Below, in pieces: positions 7,972 to 16,941 of a DNA stretch of 64,000 nt. The stretch is taken from positions 1-64,000 of the forward strand of contig PDOP01000034.1 in assembly GCA_002749205.1 (NCBI GenBank), in the 5' to 3' direction. The notes beneath the pieces were generated by a model. That model made no database searches and was not told where the DNA came from. It was given only the letters and a program-made list of their open reading frames with translations. Each line of letters begins with the position of its first letter. Within the stretch, counting starts at the first letter, position 1. Source of the DNA: Treponema sp. Its GTDB lineage: Bacteria; Spirochaetota; Spirochaetia; Treponematales; Treponemataceae. The translations under genes and the position numbers were made by a program.

Positions 7972-9486
7972 TTAATACTCCTTAATATTAAGCTCTTTTA
8001 TCAGTTTTGACAAATATGTTCTCTGCACACCCAAAAGCTCAGATGCAACAGTTTGATTCCCTGCTGTTTTTTTTATAACAGATTGGATATAAGACTTTTT
8101 GAATGTATTAACAGCATCTTTAAGTGTCGAAACAGCATTTATATCGATAGTTTTGTTAAGATCATTCGTTAAAAGCAAATCATCTACCTGTATATACGGT
8201 GGCGAACCAATTACACACGCTCTCTCTATAGCATTTTCAAGCTCTCTAATATTACCCGGCCATGTATACGAAAGCAAACGCTCAATAGCAGGTTGTGAAA
8301 AATTATAAAAATCTTTTTTCACCTCTTTAGAAAACCGTTTCAAAAAAAATTCCGCAAGAGGTGTTATATCTTCAAGCCGCTGCTTTAGTGGCGGAACATA
8401 TATGGGAAGTACATTCAGCCTGTAATATAAATCAGCTCTAAATTTACCGTCTTCAACCAATTTTTCAATATCACGGTTTGTAGCGGCAATAACCCTCGTA
8501 TTTACGGTAATAGTATTATTTGAACCTAACCTTTCAAACGATTTATTTTGCAACACCCTCAATAATTTTGCCTGTGTTGCAAGTGAAATATCCCCAATTT
8601 CATCAAGAAAAATAGTGCCGTTATCGGCAGTTTCAAATCGTCCCTTTCTGTCTGCAACAGCATCGGTAAATGCACCGCGAACATGCCCAAACAACTCACT
8701 TTCCAGCAAGCTTTCCGGAATTGCGGCACAATTTACCCTTATGAAAGGTTTATCGCTTCTATCAGACGAAAGATGTATCTGCTCGGCAATCAACTCCTTA
8801 CCGACACCGCTTTGCCCAAGAATTAAAACAGAGGCATTGGATTTTGCCACTTTCTTACACAACTCTAATCTGTCTTGCATTACAGGGCTTTCGGCTATCA
8901 TTGTGTGATAGCCCTTGTCTTGATTTAACTGGTCTTGCAGACAGGCAACTTCATTTTTCGACCTGTCATAAGAGCGAGCATTCAGATATGCAACCGCCAC
9001 TTGTCTTGCAAATAATTCCAAAATCTGCAAGTCGTCAAAACTAAAATCCTGCCCTGAAACTTTATTCAAAACCTCTATAACACCAATACAAACACCATCA
9101 ACCTTCATAGGCACGGCAAGCATATTTTTGCTTTCATACCCCGTAGATTGCTGAACGGTTGGGTCGAACCTTGAATCAGAGCTTACATCGTTTATCATGG
9201 CACTTTTATTGTTTCTGACAACCCAACCTGCGATACCTTTATCCATACTGACGGCCATATTTTTTACTTCAAAGCCTTTAGGCCCCAAAGCTATCTCAAA
9301 CCTCAGTTTATCCACCGACTCGTCAACTATCAAAAGAGAAGCCGCATCTGCCTTAACAACAGTCATAGCCGACTCAACAACTCTATAAAGTACATCATTC
9401 AAATTAGAAAAATTAGAGCTGATGAGTAGCGTTGTTTTCATCAGAGCTGTTAAATCATTTTTATCAATGCTACTCGGTATTTCCAT
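7972..9486 (-). CDS. Sigma-54-dependent transcriptional activator (GAF-AAA+-Fis)
   Basis: A 504-residue NifA/FhlA-type enhancer-binding protein. Order: GAF sensor domain (about 15-165), AAA+ ATPase with Walker A GQSGVGKE, Walker B GTIFLDEIGDIS and the sigma-54-contacting loop GAFTDA, then a C-terminal Fis-type helix-turn-helix (NQTVASELLGVQRTYLSKLIKEL). It would remodel sigma-54 holoenzyme at promoters still to be identified. The contact loop has Asp instead of the second Gly of canonical GAFTGA. It sits between cmk-rpsA and a TPR gene, apparently one transcript. The GAF ligand cannot be predicted. Confidence 0.88.
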   Translation of the reverse strand: MEIPSSIDKNDLTALMKTTLLISSNFSNLNDVLYRVVESAMTVVKADAASLLIVDESVDKLRFEIALGPKGFEVKNMAVSMDKGIAGWVVRNNKSAMINDVSSDSRFDPTVQQSTGYESKNMLAVPMKVDGVCIGVIEVLNKVSGQDFSFDDLQILELFARQVAVAYLNARSYDRSKNEVACLQDQLNQDKGYHTMIAESPVMQDRLELCKKVAKSNASVLILGQSGVGKELIAEQIHLSSDRSDKPFIRVNCAAIPESLLESELFGHVRGAFTDAVADRKGRFETADNGTIFLDEIGDISLATQAKLLRVLQNKSFERLGSNNTITVNTRVIAATNRDIEKLVEDGKFRADLYYRLNVLPIYVPPLKQRLEDITPLAEFFLKRFSKEVKKDFYNFSQPAIERLLSYTWPGNIRELENAIERACVIGSPPYIQVDDLLLTNDLNKTIDINAVSTLKDAVNTFKKSYIQSVIKKTAGNQTVASELLGVQRTYLSKLIKELNIKEY

Positions 9487-9498
9487 CTGAATTTCATT

Positions 9499-11877
9499 TT
9501 ATTCTTCGGGTTTATTTTTCAATAAATCGCCAAGTGTAAAACCTTCTTTGGAATTATCCTGCTCATCAGACATATATTTGGAAATTTCAGCCTGTTGTAA
9601 TTTTTTCTTGTAATCTTTAATGGAAAAAGCTACACGCTTTTCTTTTGGATTAACATCAATAACAACAGCTTTTACTTTATCGCCCACATTATATTTTGCA
9701 AGTACTTCATCAGGATTATCTTCACGATTTTCAACTAAATTCTGCTTATGAATCAACCCTTCAATGTCGCCGGGAACTTTAACAAAAACACCGAAATCGG
9801 TAATAGAAGTAACCTCCCCTTCAACAAAAGCACCTTGATTATATGTGCCTTTAAATGTTGCCCATGGGTCATCGGAAAGCTGTTTAATACCAAGTTTTAT
9901 TCGCTTGGTTTCGCTATTGCTTTCGATAACCATAGCTTCAATTTCATCACCAACACTGAGCTCACTTCCGGGGTATCGAATACGCTTTGTCCACGAAATA
10001 TCGTCCACATGCAAAAAGCCGTCAATGCCTTCTTCAAGCTCAACAAAAGCTCCGGCATTAGTCAGTTTAACAACCTTGCCTTTAATGCGACTGCCAACGG
10101 GATATTTTTCGGTAATGGTATCCCATGGATTATCAGTAACTTGTTTTAACCCCAATGAAACACGACCTGCTTGAATATCATAACCCAAAATCATACATTC
10201 AACTTCATCACCGGATTTTACAACATCTTCAGGTTTATTGATTTTTTTAACCCAGCTGAATTCACTAATATGAGCCAATCCTTCAATGCCCTCTGCAAGC
10301 TCAATAAAAGCACCAAATTCAGTAATTTTTGTTACTTTACCTTTTACAACATCATTAACCTGAAAGTTGCTTTCAAAATTAAGCCAAGGATCAGGTGTAA
10401 AATGTTTTAATGAAAGGTTAATTCTTTTATCTTCAGGATCAAGTCTAATTACCTTGAGTTCAATTTCCTGACCTTTTTTTACAAAATCTCTCGGGCGTGT
10501 AACATGCCCCCAACTCATATCATTAATGTGTAAAAGACCGTCAAAACCGCCTAAGTCTACAAACGCACCAAAGCTGGTAAAACTTTTTACAACTCCCTTA
10601 ACAACTTGCCCTACTTCAACTTCATTAAAGAAAGCATTTCGATTCTTTTCGACATTTTCTTCGAGATATTTCCGTCTATTTACAACAATATTTTCTTTTT
10701 TTGTTCTTCTGTCAAAACTGAACCTTTCAATCAAGAATTCCGATTTTACGCCGAGCAAAGATTCAGGCTCATCAACACGCTGAACATCGGCTTGACTGAT
10801 AGGTAAAAAGGCTGACATTTTTCCCGGTAACAAGACTTCAAACCCGCCTTTTACCTGCTTTGAAATTGTACCTGTAACAGGATCCTGATTTTCGTAAAAA
10901 TCCTTCAGCCTGTCTTTCAGCAATTTCTTTTCGGCTTTTTCTTTAGAAACCACAAGACGCCCGCCGACAACCTCTGTTTTTTCGATAAAAACCTCGACAG
11001 TATCGCCAATTTTAGGGATTTCGTCAAATTCATCTCTCGAAATCCGCCCTTCGGATTTGCCGCCAACATCAATAAAAACAACGGACTCATCAATCGCGAC
11101 AATCCGTCCTTTCATGATAGTCCCCACCTCAGGAGACTCAAAATTCAAGTACTCCTCTTGTAATTGTGCTTGGATGTTTTCGCCGGAGTCATTTAAAACA
11201 TCCTTTTCCACTTCCATCTGTTCCATAAGTAACCCTTTAGAATAAATTTTGTTTGTTATTTTCGCACAAACCTGCGATATGGTCAAGCCCGTTGTGTCTA
11301 AATAAAACGCATCAGGCGAAACTTTTAAACTTCCTTCAGTTTTGTTTTTATCAAGATTATCCCTTTGCTCTATGGATTTTTGAATTTCATCAAGACTTTT
11401 TTCGCTTGTACCTTGTTTAAACCGTCTTTCGGCACGAATAGTCGCAGAAGCATCTAAGTATATCTTTAAATCCGCTTGAGGAAATACAACGGTTGTCATG
11501 TCTCTGCCTTCGCAAATAATATTCTGTCCCTCGGCAGAGTGGCGAATTTTTTTATTCAAAATGTGCCTGATAGGAACAATTGCAGATACCGGCGAAACAA
11601 TTTCTTCGACAGAGTCGGTTCTCAATAAGTATTCAACATCTTCGTTATCCAAAAAAATCCTGCCACCCTTATAACTCAAATTAACAGAATTAGCAAAGTC
11701 TACAAGTGCGGCTTCATCTTTCAGATCCAAATCATCACCAAAATGCCTTAAAGCGGCTAAGGACAGGGCACGATAAAAGCTCCCAGTATTCATGAAAATG
11801 AGGTTAAACTTTTCTGACAATTTTTTTGCAATAGTACTTTTTCCTGACCCCGCAGGACCGTCAATTGCAATAACCAT
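9499..11877 (-). CDS. Cytidylate kinase fused to ribosomal protein S1
   Basis: Residues about 1-215 are cytidylate kinase (CMP/dCMP phosphorylation): IAIDGPAGSGKSTIAKKL is the P-loop, and CEGRDMTTVVFPQADLKIYLDA is characteristic. After a linker, six S1 RNA-binding domains follow, with clear cores at GTIMKGRIVAI, GTISKQVKGGFEV, GQVVKGVVKSFTSFGAFVDL, DVVKGKVTKITEFGAFIEL, GSRIKGKVVKLTNAGAFVEL and GAFVEGEVTSITDFGVFVKV, as in ribosomal protein S1. The fusion is known in Treponema pallidum. I start at the ATG at 11877, which has AAGGAG 5-6 nt upstream, rather than six codons earlier. In many other bacteria cmk and rpsA are adjacent separate genes. Confidence 0.92.
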   Translation of the reverse strand: MVIAIDGPAGSGKSTIAKKLSEKFNLIFMNTGSFYRALSLAALRHFGDDLDLKDEAALVDFANSVNLSYKGGRIFLDNEDVEYLLRTDSVEEIVSPVSAIVPIRHILNKKIRHSAEGQNIICEGRDMTTVVFPQADLKIYLDASATIRAERRFKQGTSEKSLDEIQKSIEQRDNLDKNKTEGSLKVSPDAFYLDTTGLTISQVCAKITNKIYSKGLLMEQMEVEKDVLNDSGENIQAQLQEEYLNFESPEVGTIMKGRIVAIDESVVFIDVGGKSEGRISRDEFDEIPKIGDTVEVFIEKTEVVGGRLVVSKEKAEKKLLKDRLKDFYENQDPVTGTISKQVKGGFEVLLPGKMSAFLPISQADVQRVDEPESLLGVKSEFLIERFSFDRRTKKENIVVNRRKYLEENVEKNRNAFFNEVEVGQVVKGVVKSFTSFGAFVDLGGFDGLLHINDMSWGHVTRPRDFVKKGQEIELKVIRLDPEDKRINLSLKHFTPDPWLNFESNFQVNDVVKGKVTKITEFGAFIELAEGIEGLAHISEFSWVKKINKPEDVVKSGDEVECMILGYDIQAGRVSLGLKQVTDNPWDTITEKYPVGSRIKGKVVKLTNAGAFVELEEGIDGFLHVDDISWTKRIRYPGSELSVGDEIEAMVIESNSETKRIKLGIKQLSDDPWATFKGTYNQGAFVEGEVTSITDFGVFVKVPGDIEGLIHKQNLVENREDNPDEVLAKYNVGDKVKAVVIDVNPKEKRVAFSIKDYKKKLQQAEISKYMSDEQDNSKEGFTLGDLLKNKPEE

Positions 11878-11988
11878 AAACACTCCTTGCTTCATTATAT
11901 AGATAAATTCATATTTTGTATACCCCTTTTTTAATTTATTTTTGCTTTTTTTTAAATTTATTTAAGCGTTTTTCCCGTTATTTTTAAA

Positions 11989-12180
11989 AGGGGGAAGTCT
12001 CCCCCTCGCTTGCAAAAAATTACCGTGTTAATGATTTACGGGAGTTTCCTCTTCCTAACCGTCAGAGAAAACTAAGGATTAATTTAAACACGACAATTGT
12101 TTTTCCGCTACCCCCTCCCTCGACTAAGATCGGGAACCAAACGGGAACCATCCCTCGAACTTTTCTCTGACTTCCTACCT
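11989..12180. repeat. Dispersed hairpin element, diverged copy E10
   Basis: A short palindrome AGGGGGA-AGTC-TCCCCCT (11989-12006) followed by TCGCTTGC, then GTCAGAGAAAA (12061-12071) pairing perfectly with TTTTCTCTGAC (12161-12171). The loop holds CCGCTACCCCCTCCCTCGA, resembling the loop core of the other copies on this strand. Reverse orientation to E2, which follows directly. On the minus strand the palindrome is followed by TTTT. Confidence 0.5.
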
Positions 12181-12308
12181 GCAAAAAGTATACATCGTGT
12201 CCACACAAAACACAAAACATAAAATTTGCTCGATTAACTTTAGCTGCTCTAAAACGGGAAGTTTACAAGCAAACCGGCCTACTCGACAAAAGCGGTTAAC
12301 CTAATTTT

Positions 12309-12479
12309 GCGAGCGCAGTCTATCCTTCCGTTCGATTATTCAAAAAAATTAAGGCGGTTGGAAAACGCCGATTGAGCCACTTACAAAAAAGAACGGAAGA
12401 TTATGCAAGCGAGCGGGTTGGATACAAGGTGTCAAACCGTTTTATTGCCTTGCAAGTTTTAAGACATTCGGACACCTTG
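12309..12479 (+). repeat. Dispersed hairpin element, copy E2
   Basis: GCGAGCGCAGTCTATC, stem CTTCCGTTC (12325-12333) with GAACGGAAG (12391-12399), loop core GGCGGTTGGAAAACGCCGATT, then TTATGCAAGCGAGCGGGTTG and a second palindrome CAAGGTGTC (12425-12433)/GACACCTTG (12471-12479). Together with E10 it fills the 650-bp gap between cmk-rpsA and the Bat operon, where I see no gene. Confidence 0.75.
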
Positions 12480-12493
12480 CACAAATGAGACAC

Positions 12494-12521
12494 TTGATTT
12501 TTTTTTAATTTAGCTTACAAT
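12494..12521 (+). promoter_or_regulatory. Candidate promoter of the Bat operon
   Basis: TTGATT (12494-12499), 16-bp spacer, TACAAT (12516-12521). The predicted start of transcription falls within 1-2 nt of the ATG at 12530 and there is no Shine-Dalgarno sequence, so the first gene may be translated from a leaderless message. Confidence 0.45.
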
Positions 12522-12529
12522 AATATGTA

Positions 12530-13456
12530 ATGAAGAAAAACAGGCTGGCAGACAGGGCAAAATTTTTGAAGCTTGCATCTATTTCCGTTTCGCAAGGCAT
12601 GAGGGCAGGTATTTTCAGCTCTAAGTTTCGCGGACGGGGGATTGAGTTTGATTCTGTGCGGGAGTACGAGTTTGATGATGATGTTCGGACTATAGATTGG
12701 AACTTGACGGCACGGAGCGGAAAGGCTTTTGTAAAGTTATACCGCGAAGAGAGGGATTTGAACTTTTTTTTATTGGTAGATTCATCGGCATCCATGCACA
12801 TAAAATTCGATGGAGTGTCTGTTTTTGAAAAAGCTCTCGATGTGTCGGGTTTGCTTTTATTTGCCGCATATCATTCCGGTTGTCCTGTTGGTGCGATACC
12901 GTTTGCCGGCACTCAGGGAAAAGCACTGTTACCGCAATCGGGTGAAGAATATGTTCTTTCAATTTTGAGTAATATTGAAAATTTTGCTTATAATACAGAG
13001 TCTCAAATAAAAGGAACAGCGATGTCCAAAGCCATTGCAGGTGCAAGTCGCTTTTTGCGTGGAAGAGCTATGGTGATTATCATTTCGGATTTTAAGGTAG
13101 CAGGATATGCAGATGAGTTGGCAACTTTATCGCGTAAACATGACTGTGTTGCAATTAGAATAATTTCACCTTTTGATTATAAACTGCCGCCTGTCGGGGT
13201 TGTACCATTTGTGGACAGTGAGTCGAATATGGAAATTTTAGCACCCACCGGCTCCGTTGATTTTCAAAACGAAAGAATGCGCAATTTTTCTGAAGAATTA
13301 GTGCGCTGGAAAAATATGTGTATAAAATACGGAGTCTTACCTTTGGAGATGCCATTAAAAGCTGATTCTGTACAGGCTTTGACAAATTTTTTTCTCAGTG
13401 CAAAAAATAAAAGAGAGTTTTTAAACAATTTAAAGTTAGGCAGGAATTTAGTATGA
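12530..13456 (+). CDS. DUF58 domain protein, first gene of the Bat operon
   Basis: A 308-residue DUF58 protein, the family usually encoded directly after a MoxR AAA+ ATPase. The family signature is clear: FRGRGIEFDSVREYEFDDDVRTIDW followed by NLTARSGKAFVKLYREERDLNF and LLVDSSASM, a von Willebrand factor A-like fold with a DxSxS metal-site motif. It probably contributes to envelope stress or protein-complex assembly together with the downstream Bat proteins. No moxR gene lies upstream: the preceding 650 bp hold only repeats. The stop overlaps the next start by 4 bp. Confidence 0.82.
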   Translation: MKKNRLADRAKFLKLASISVSQGMRAGIFSSKFRGRGIEFDSVREYEFDDDVRTIDWNLTARSGKAFVKLYREERDLNFFLLVDSSASMHIKFDGVSVFEKALDVSGLLLFAAYHSGCPVGAIPFAGTQGKALLPQSGEEYVLSILSNIENFAYNTESQIKGTAMSKAIAGASRFLRGRAMVIIISDFKVAGYADELATLSRKHDCVAIRIISPFDYKLPPVGVVPFVDSESNMEILAPTGSVDFQNERMRNFSEELVRWKNMCIKYGVLPLEMPLKADSVQALTNFFLSAKNKREFLNNLKLGRNLV

Positions 13457-14376
13457 GCGACGGCGTATTAATTCCCCGTATAGTTTTTGTCGGAGACGAG
13501 GCTGAGTTTTTATATCCGGTGTCAAAACTGGAAAACTGCGATTTAAAAAAAATAAAATCAGGCAATTTTTCTTTAACTGAAATAAAACAGAACGAAAACA
13601 TGGTTGTAACCGGTTTTGAAATTAAAGAAAAATCAAACGAGATGTATGTTTCCGTGAAATTCATTCCTTGGGATACCGGTGAGCTGTCATTTCCGTCATT
13701 TACGGCTTTTGGTATTTTAACCGAATTGCCAAAAATTAAAATATCTTCGATTTTGGAAAAGACAAACACTAATAAACTTCAACCTATTCGCCCACCGCTT
13801 TTAGTTCCCGGAACAAGAGTTTTAATTTTTGGTTTAGGTTTTGCAATTTTGTTTGCAATTCTGATAAGTTTGGTGATAGGTTCCGTAATCAAAAAACGAT
13901 TCACAAATATTCCTGCTTCCGTATTAAAAAAAAGGCGTGTAAAAAAAATTAATAAGGCTTTATCGAAACTTAAAAGAGGGAAAAAGCATCTTAAAAATAA
14001 CGATATTTGGTTAAAAGAGTATGAGATTAGTTTAAGAGAGTATATTGCTTCACTTACAGTAAAAAATAAAAACAATACCGGGTTTTATGCGTTGACCTAT
14101 AATGAAATTGCAGATAAAATCAATACTTTTTTTAATGCTGACGATGAAGCTGTTGTGTTGTGCAATAAATTATTTCAGATGTTGGAATTATTCCGTTATG
14201 CAAGAAATCAAAAAATAGAAAAACAACTTTTCGATAAAACAAAAAATGATTTTTTACTTTTAGCCGGTAAATTTATAACAGCATCTGAATCAGCCGTCGC
14301 CAAGTCGGATATTGACAATAAAAAAAACGGGAATAAAATAAAAGATTATTCCCGTTTATCCGAGGTTAAAATATGA
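13453..14376 (+). CDS. Bat operon membrane protein of unknown function
   Basis: A 307-residue protein with an N-terminal beta-rich region (to about 110), one transmembrane helix (about 121-146, VLIFGLGFAILFAILISLVIG) and a basic, helical cytoplasmic C-terminus. By position and shape it resembles the BatD-like or DUF4381-type proteins found between DUF58 and BatA genes, but I recognise no diagnostic motif. It overlaps both neighbours by 4 bp, so translation is coupled along the operon. A 12-bp perfect inverted repeat (14325-14336/14346-14357) lies inside its last codons. Confidence 0.65.
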   Translation: MSDGVLIPRIVFVGDEAEFLYPVSKLENCDLKKIKSGNFSLTEIKQNENMVVTGFEIKEKSNEMYVSVKFIPWDTGELSFPSFTAFGILTELPKIKISSILEKTNTNKLQPIRPPLLVPGTRVLIFGLGFAILFAILISLVIGSVIKKRFTNIPASVLKKRRVKKINKALSKLKRGKKHLKNNDIWLKEYEISLREYIASLTVKNKNNTGFYALTYNEIADKINTFFNADDEAVVLCNKLFQMLELFRYARNQKIEKQLFDKTKNDFLLLAGKFITASESAVAKSDIDNKKNGNKIKDYSRLSEVKI

Positions 14377-15371
14377 TAAGTTTTGCCCGCCCGTTTTTTT
14401 TATTTTTATTTGCATTTTTTCCCGTCCATTACATATTGATTAAAAAAAACATTATTAAGAAAACCAACATTGAATTAGCTCTTCTAAACTGGAACAGTAA
14501 AACGACTTTAACCAAACCTCATGTAAATTTTTTGTATCGCATATCAAAACTTATTATTTTACTTGCTACAGTGCTTTTAATTTTTGCTGTTGCGACACCT
14601 GTCAGATATGAATCAAAAAAAGTTTTTGCAGGTGCAGGGAATTCAATTATGTTTATAGTTGATGTAAGCCCTTCTATGACGGCAAAGGATATGGGCGGTA
14701 AAACAAGGTTAAGCGTTGCCAAAACCGTTATTACGGATTTTGTTGAAAATCATAAAGAGCATTCATTCGGTTTAACAGCTTTAGGAAGTACTGCTGCTAT
14801 GCTAATACCTCCTACAATGGATCATGCAACATTTATGACAAGATTAAATTCCTTGCAGGCAGGTGAGCTTGGTAACGGCAGTGCTATAGGCATGGGAATT
14901 GCTACAGCTACCGTACATACGGCACATCCAAAAGAAGGCAAATCATATATTGTGTTGCTTACAGACGGTGAAAACAACACCGGTAAAATTCACCCGCAAA
15001 CTGCCGTAAAAGTTGCAAGTCGAAAGGATATTCATTTTTATGTAATTGGATTGGGCAAAACAGGTTATGCCGAAGTTGAATACACGAATCCAAATACAAA
15101 TGAAAAAGTAAACGGTACCATGTATACTAATTTTAATGAAGCTATGTTAAAAAAAATAGCAAATGTCGGTAACGGACATTATGCTTTTGCTTCCACACCC
15201 GAAGACTTGAGCAATGTTTTTAAAAAATTTACATCGGAAATACCACCGCCTCCAACGGGGTTTTATATTACGGTTGAAGCAAATATGACTTCCTTTTTTT
15301 TAAAAATAGTGTTAGCTCTTTTGTGTTTATCCTGGTTTATAAAACGAGTAATACTGGGGGCGTTAATATGA
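14373..15371 (+). CDS. batA: BatA-like von Willebrand factor A membrane protein
   Basis: A 332-residue VWA protein. Two N-terminal transmembrane helices (about 5-25 and 53-74) precede a VWA domain with the metal-ion-dependent adhesion site DVSPSMTA and LLTDGENNTG; a final helix (about 305-325) anchors the C-terminus. This is the BatA/BatB layout of the Bacteroides aerotolerance operon, thought to build periplasmic complexes that cope with oxidative or envelope stress. The stop TGA overlaps the ATG of batB (ATGA). Confidence 0.82.
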   Translation: MISFARPFFLFLFAFFPVHYILIKKNIIKKTNIELALLNWNSKTTLTKPHVNFLYRISKLIILLATVLLIFAVATPVRYESKKVFAGAGNSIMFIVDVSPSMTAKDMGGKTRLSVAKTVITDFVENHKEHSFGLTALGSTAAMLIPPTMDHATFMTRLNSLQAGELGNGSAIGMGIATATVHTAHPKEGKSYIVLLTDGENNTGKIHPQTAVKVASRKDIHFYVIGLGKTGYAEVEYTNPNTNEKVNGTMYTNFNEAMLKKIANVGNGHYAFASTPEDLSNVFKKFTSEIPPPPTGFYITVEANMTSFFLKIVLALLCLSWFIKRVILGALI

Positions 15372-16321
15372 TACGATTTGAAAACCCACAGTTTTTATTT
15401 TTGTTTGTATTGTTTATACCATGGCTTGCAATAAATATTTTTCAGTTTTCCAAAACGAAAACAGCAATTAAAGGATTTGATGCACTAAAGGAGAGTATAC
15501 AAAAATTTAAAATAAGAACAATTTTTTTTGGGTTTTCATTTTTGTTTGTTATTTTAGGAATTTCAAAACCGCTTTGGGGTTCTCGCATAGTTTTTGAAAA
15601 GAGAAGAGGAAGCAGCATAATGTTTTTAGTAGATGTTTCAAAAAGCATGGGCGTTTCGGATATAAAACCAAACCGACTTGAGGTCGCGAAGGCTTACGGG
15701 AAACTTTTGCTTAATGAGTTAAATAATGCTTCATGCGGTTTAGTATTGGCAAAAGGTGAAGGCGTACAGGCCGTACCGGAAACAGTCGATAAGCAAATTT
15801 TAGAGAGCGCATTAAACTCGCTTACCGTAAACAGTTTATCTTCGGCAGGAACAAACCTGGAATCAGGAATAATCAAAGCAGCGAAAAGTTTTTCGTCAAC
15901 ACTTGCAACATCCAAAACAATTGTAGTGTTTACAGATGGTGATGAAACAAAGGGTGATATTTCAAAATCAATATCTGTTCTTAAAAATAAAAAGATTAAG
16001 TTAGTTATTATAGGGTTTGGTACAAGTGTGGGTGAATATATTTTTGTATACGATAAAAATAATATAAAAAGAAAAATAAATACAAATCTTAAAGAAGATA
16101 AATTACGGCAAGCAATAAAACCTCTCGATAAAGATGCTTTGTATGTGAAATTCGACAATCCGTCATCACTGACAAAAATTATTGAAATAATTGATTTAAA
16201 AGACAACAGCATCGAAACAATTGAAAAAATTCAAAAACCTGCAGAGCGCTCTTTTGAAATGACATTACTTGCGATGATATTTTTATGTTGCGGATTTGTT
16301 TTTGGAGGTAAAAGGTGGTAA
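15368..16321 (+). CDS. batB: BatB-like von Willebrand factor A membrane protein
   Basis: A second VWA protein (317 residues) paralogous to its neighbour, with N-terminal membrane helices, MIDAS motif DVSKSMGV and FTDGDETKGD, and a C-terminal helix (MTLLAMIFLCCGFVFG). I start at the ATG at 15368, with a GGGGG purine tract 6 nt upstream and a 4-bp overlap with batA; a longer frame from 15323 is unlikely. BatA and BatB are thought to interact in the same complex. Confidence 0.82.
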   Translation: MIRFENPQFLFLFVLFIPWLAINIFQFSKTKTAIKGFDALKESIQKFKIRTIFFGFSFLFVILGISKPLWGSRIVFEKRRGSSIMFLVDVSKSMGVSDIKPNRLEVAKAYGKLLLNELNNASCGLVLAKGEGVQAVPETVDKQILESALNSLTVNSLSSAGTNLESGIIKAAKSFSSTLATSKTIVVFTDGDETKGDISKSISVLKNKKIKLVIIGFGTSVGEYIFVYDKNNIKRKINTNLKEDKLRQAIKPLDKDALYVKFDNPSSLTKIIEIIDLKDNSIETIEKIQKPAERSFEMTLLAMIFLCCGFVFGGKRW

Positions 16322-16941
16322 AAAATTTATTTACCAGAAATAAAACGGCTAGGTTTTATACAGTATTACTCACAGCTATTGTTATACTGTTTTGTTATAC
16401 AAGTTGTTCAAATAATCAAACAGAAATGATAAAAATATTCAAAGCCTATCAAAATTATAAGCACAATAAATATGATGAATCACTGATAGATTTCATGCAA
16501 GTAAAAAAAACAGCACCTAAAAATGAATACGCCCATTTTGGAATTGCCACTGTCTATTTAATTAAAAACATGTATCAACAATCTGATGAAAAACTCAAGC
16601 CCCTTGAAAAATCACAGAGCAAATTAATTCTCGCCAATGTTTATTATCAAAAAGGTATCATTCAATTTCAAAACGGAAATTATTTAAATGCGGCAGAATA
16701 TTTTAAAAAAAGCATAGAGCATGATAAAGATGCAATAGACGCAAAAATAAATTACGAAATTTGTAAAAACATTTTAAGGCATCCCAGACCAGATAAAAAG
16801 ACAAATGACGAAAAAAACTCGAAAAAAGCGGAAAATAAAACTGATGAAAAAATACTTTATGATTTAGTAAAAGAAGAGGAAGAAAAACAATGGATAAAAA
16901 AACAAAAAAGCACGAAAAAAAATACGGCAAACGACTATTAG
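16315..16941 (+). CDS. batC: BatC-like TPR lipoprotein
   Basis: A 208-residue protein with an N-terminal signal and lipobox-like CYTSC (Cys near residue 31), then TPR helices: NKYDESLIDFMQVKKTAP, NEYAHFGIATVYL and NYLNAAEYFKKSIEHDKDAID. The C-terminus is Lys/Glu rich. The GTG start at 16315 has a GGAGG site and overlaps batB by 7 bp. Position and TPR content correspond to BatC of the Bat operon. It overlaps the next frame by 52 bp. Confidence 0.72.
   Translation: MVKNLFTRNKTARFYTVLLTAIVILFCYTSCSNNQTEMIKIFKAYQNYKHNKYDESLIDFMQVKKTAPKNEYAHFGIATVYLIKNMYQQSDEKLKPLEKSQSKLILANVYYQKGIIQFQNGNYLNAAEYFKKSIEHDKDAIDAKINYEICKNILRHPRPDKKTNDEKNSKKAENKTDEKILYDLVKEEEEKQWIKKQKSTKKNTANDY

Noticed and set aside
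9202..9225. A TGGCAC sequence resembling a sigma-54 promoter
   Set aside because: It lies inside the activator's own coding region and lacks the properly spaced GC element.
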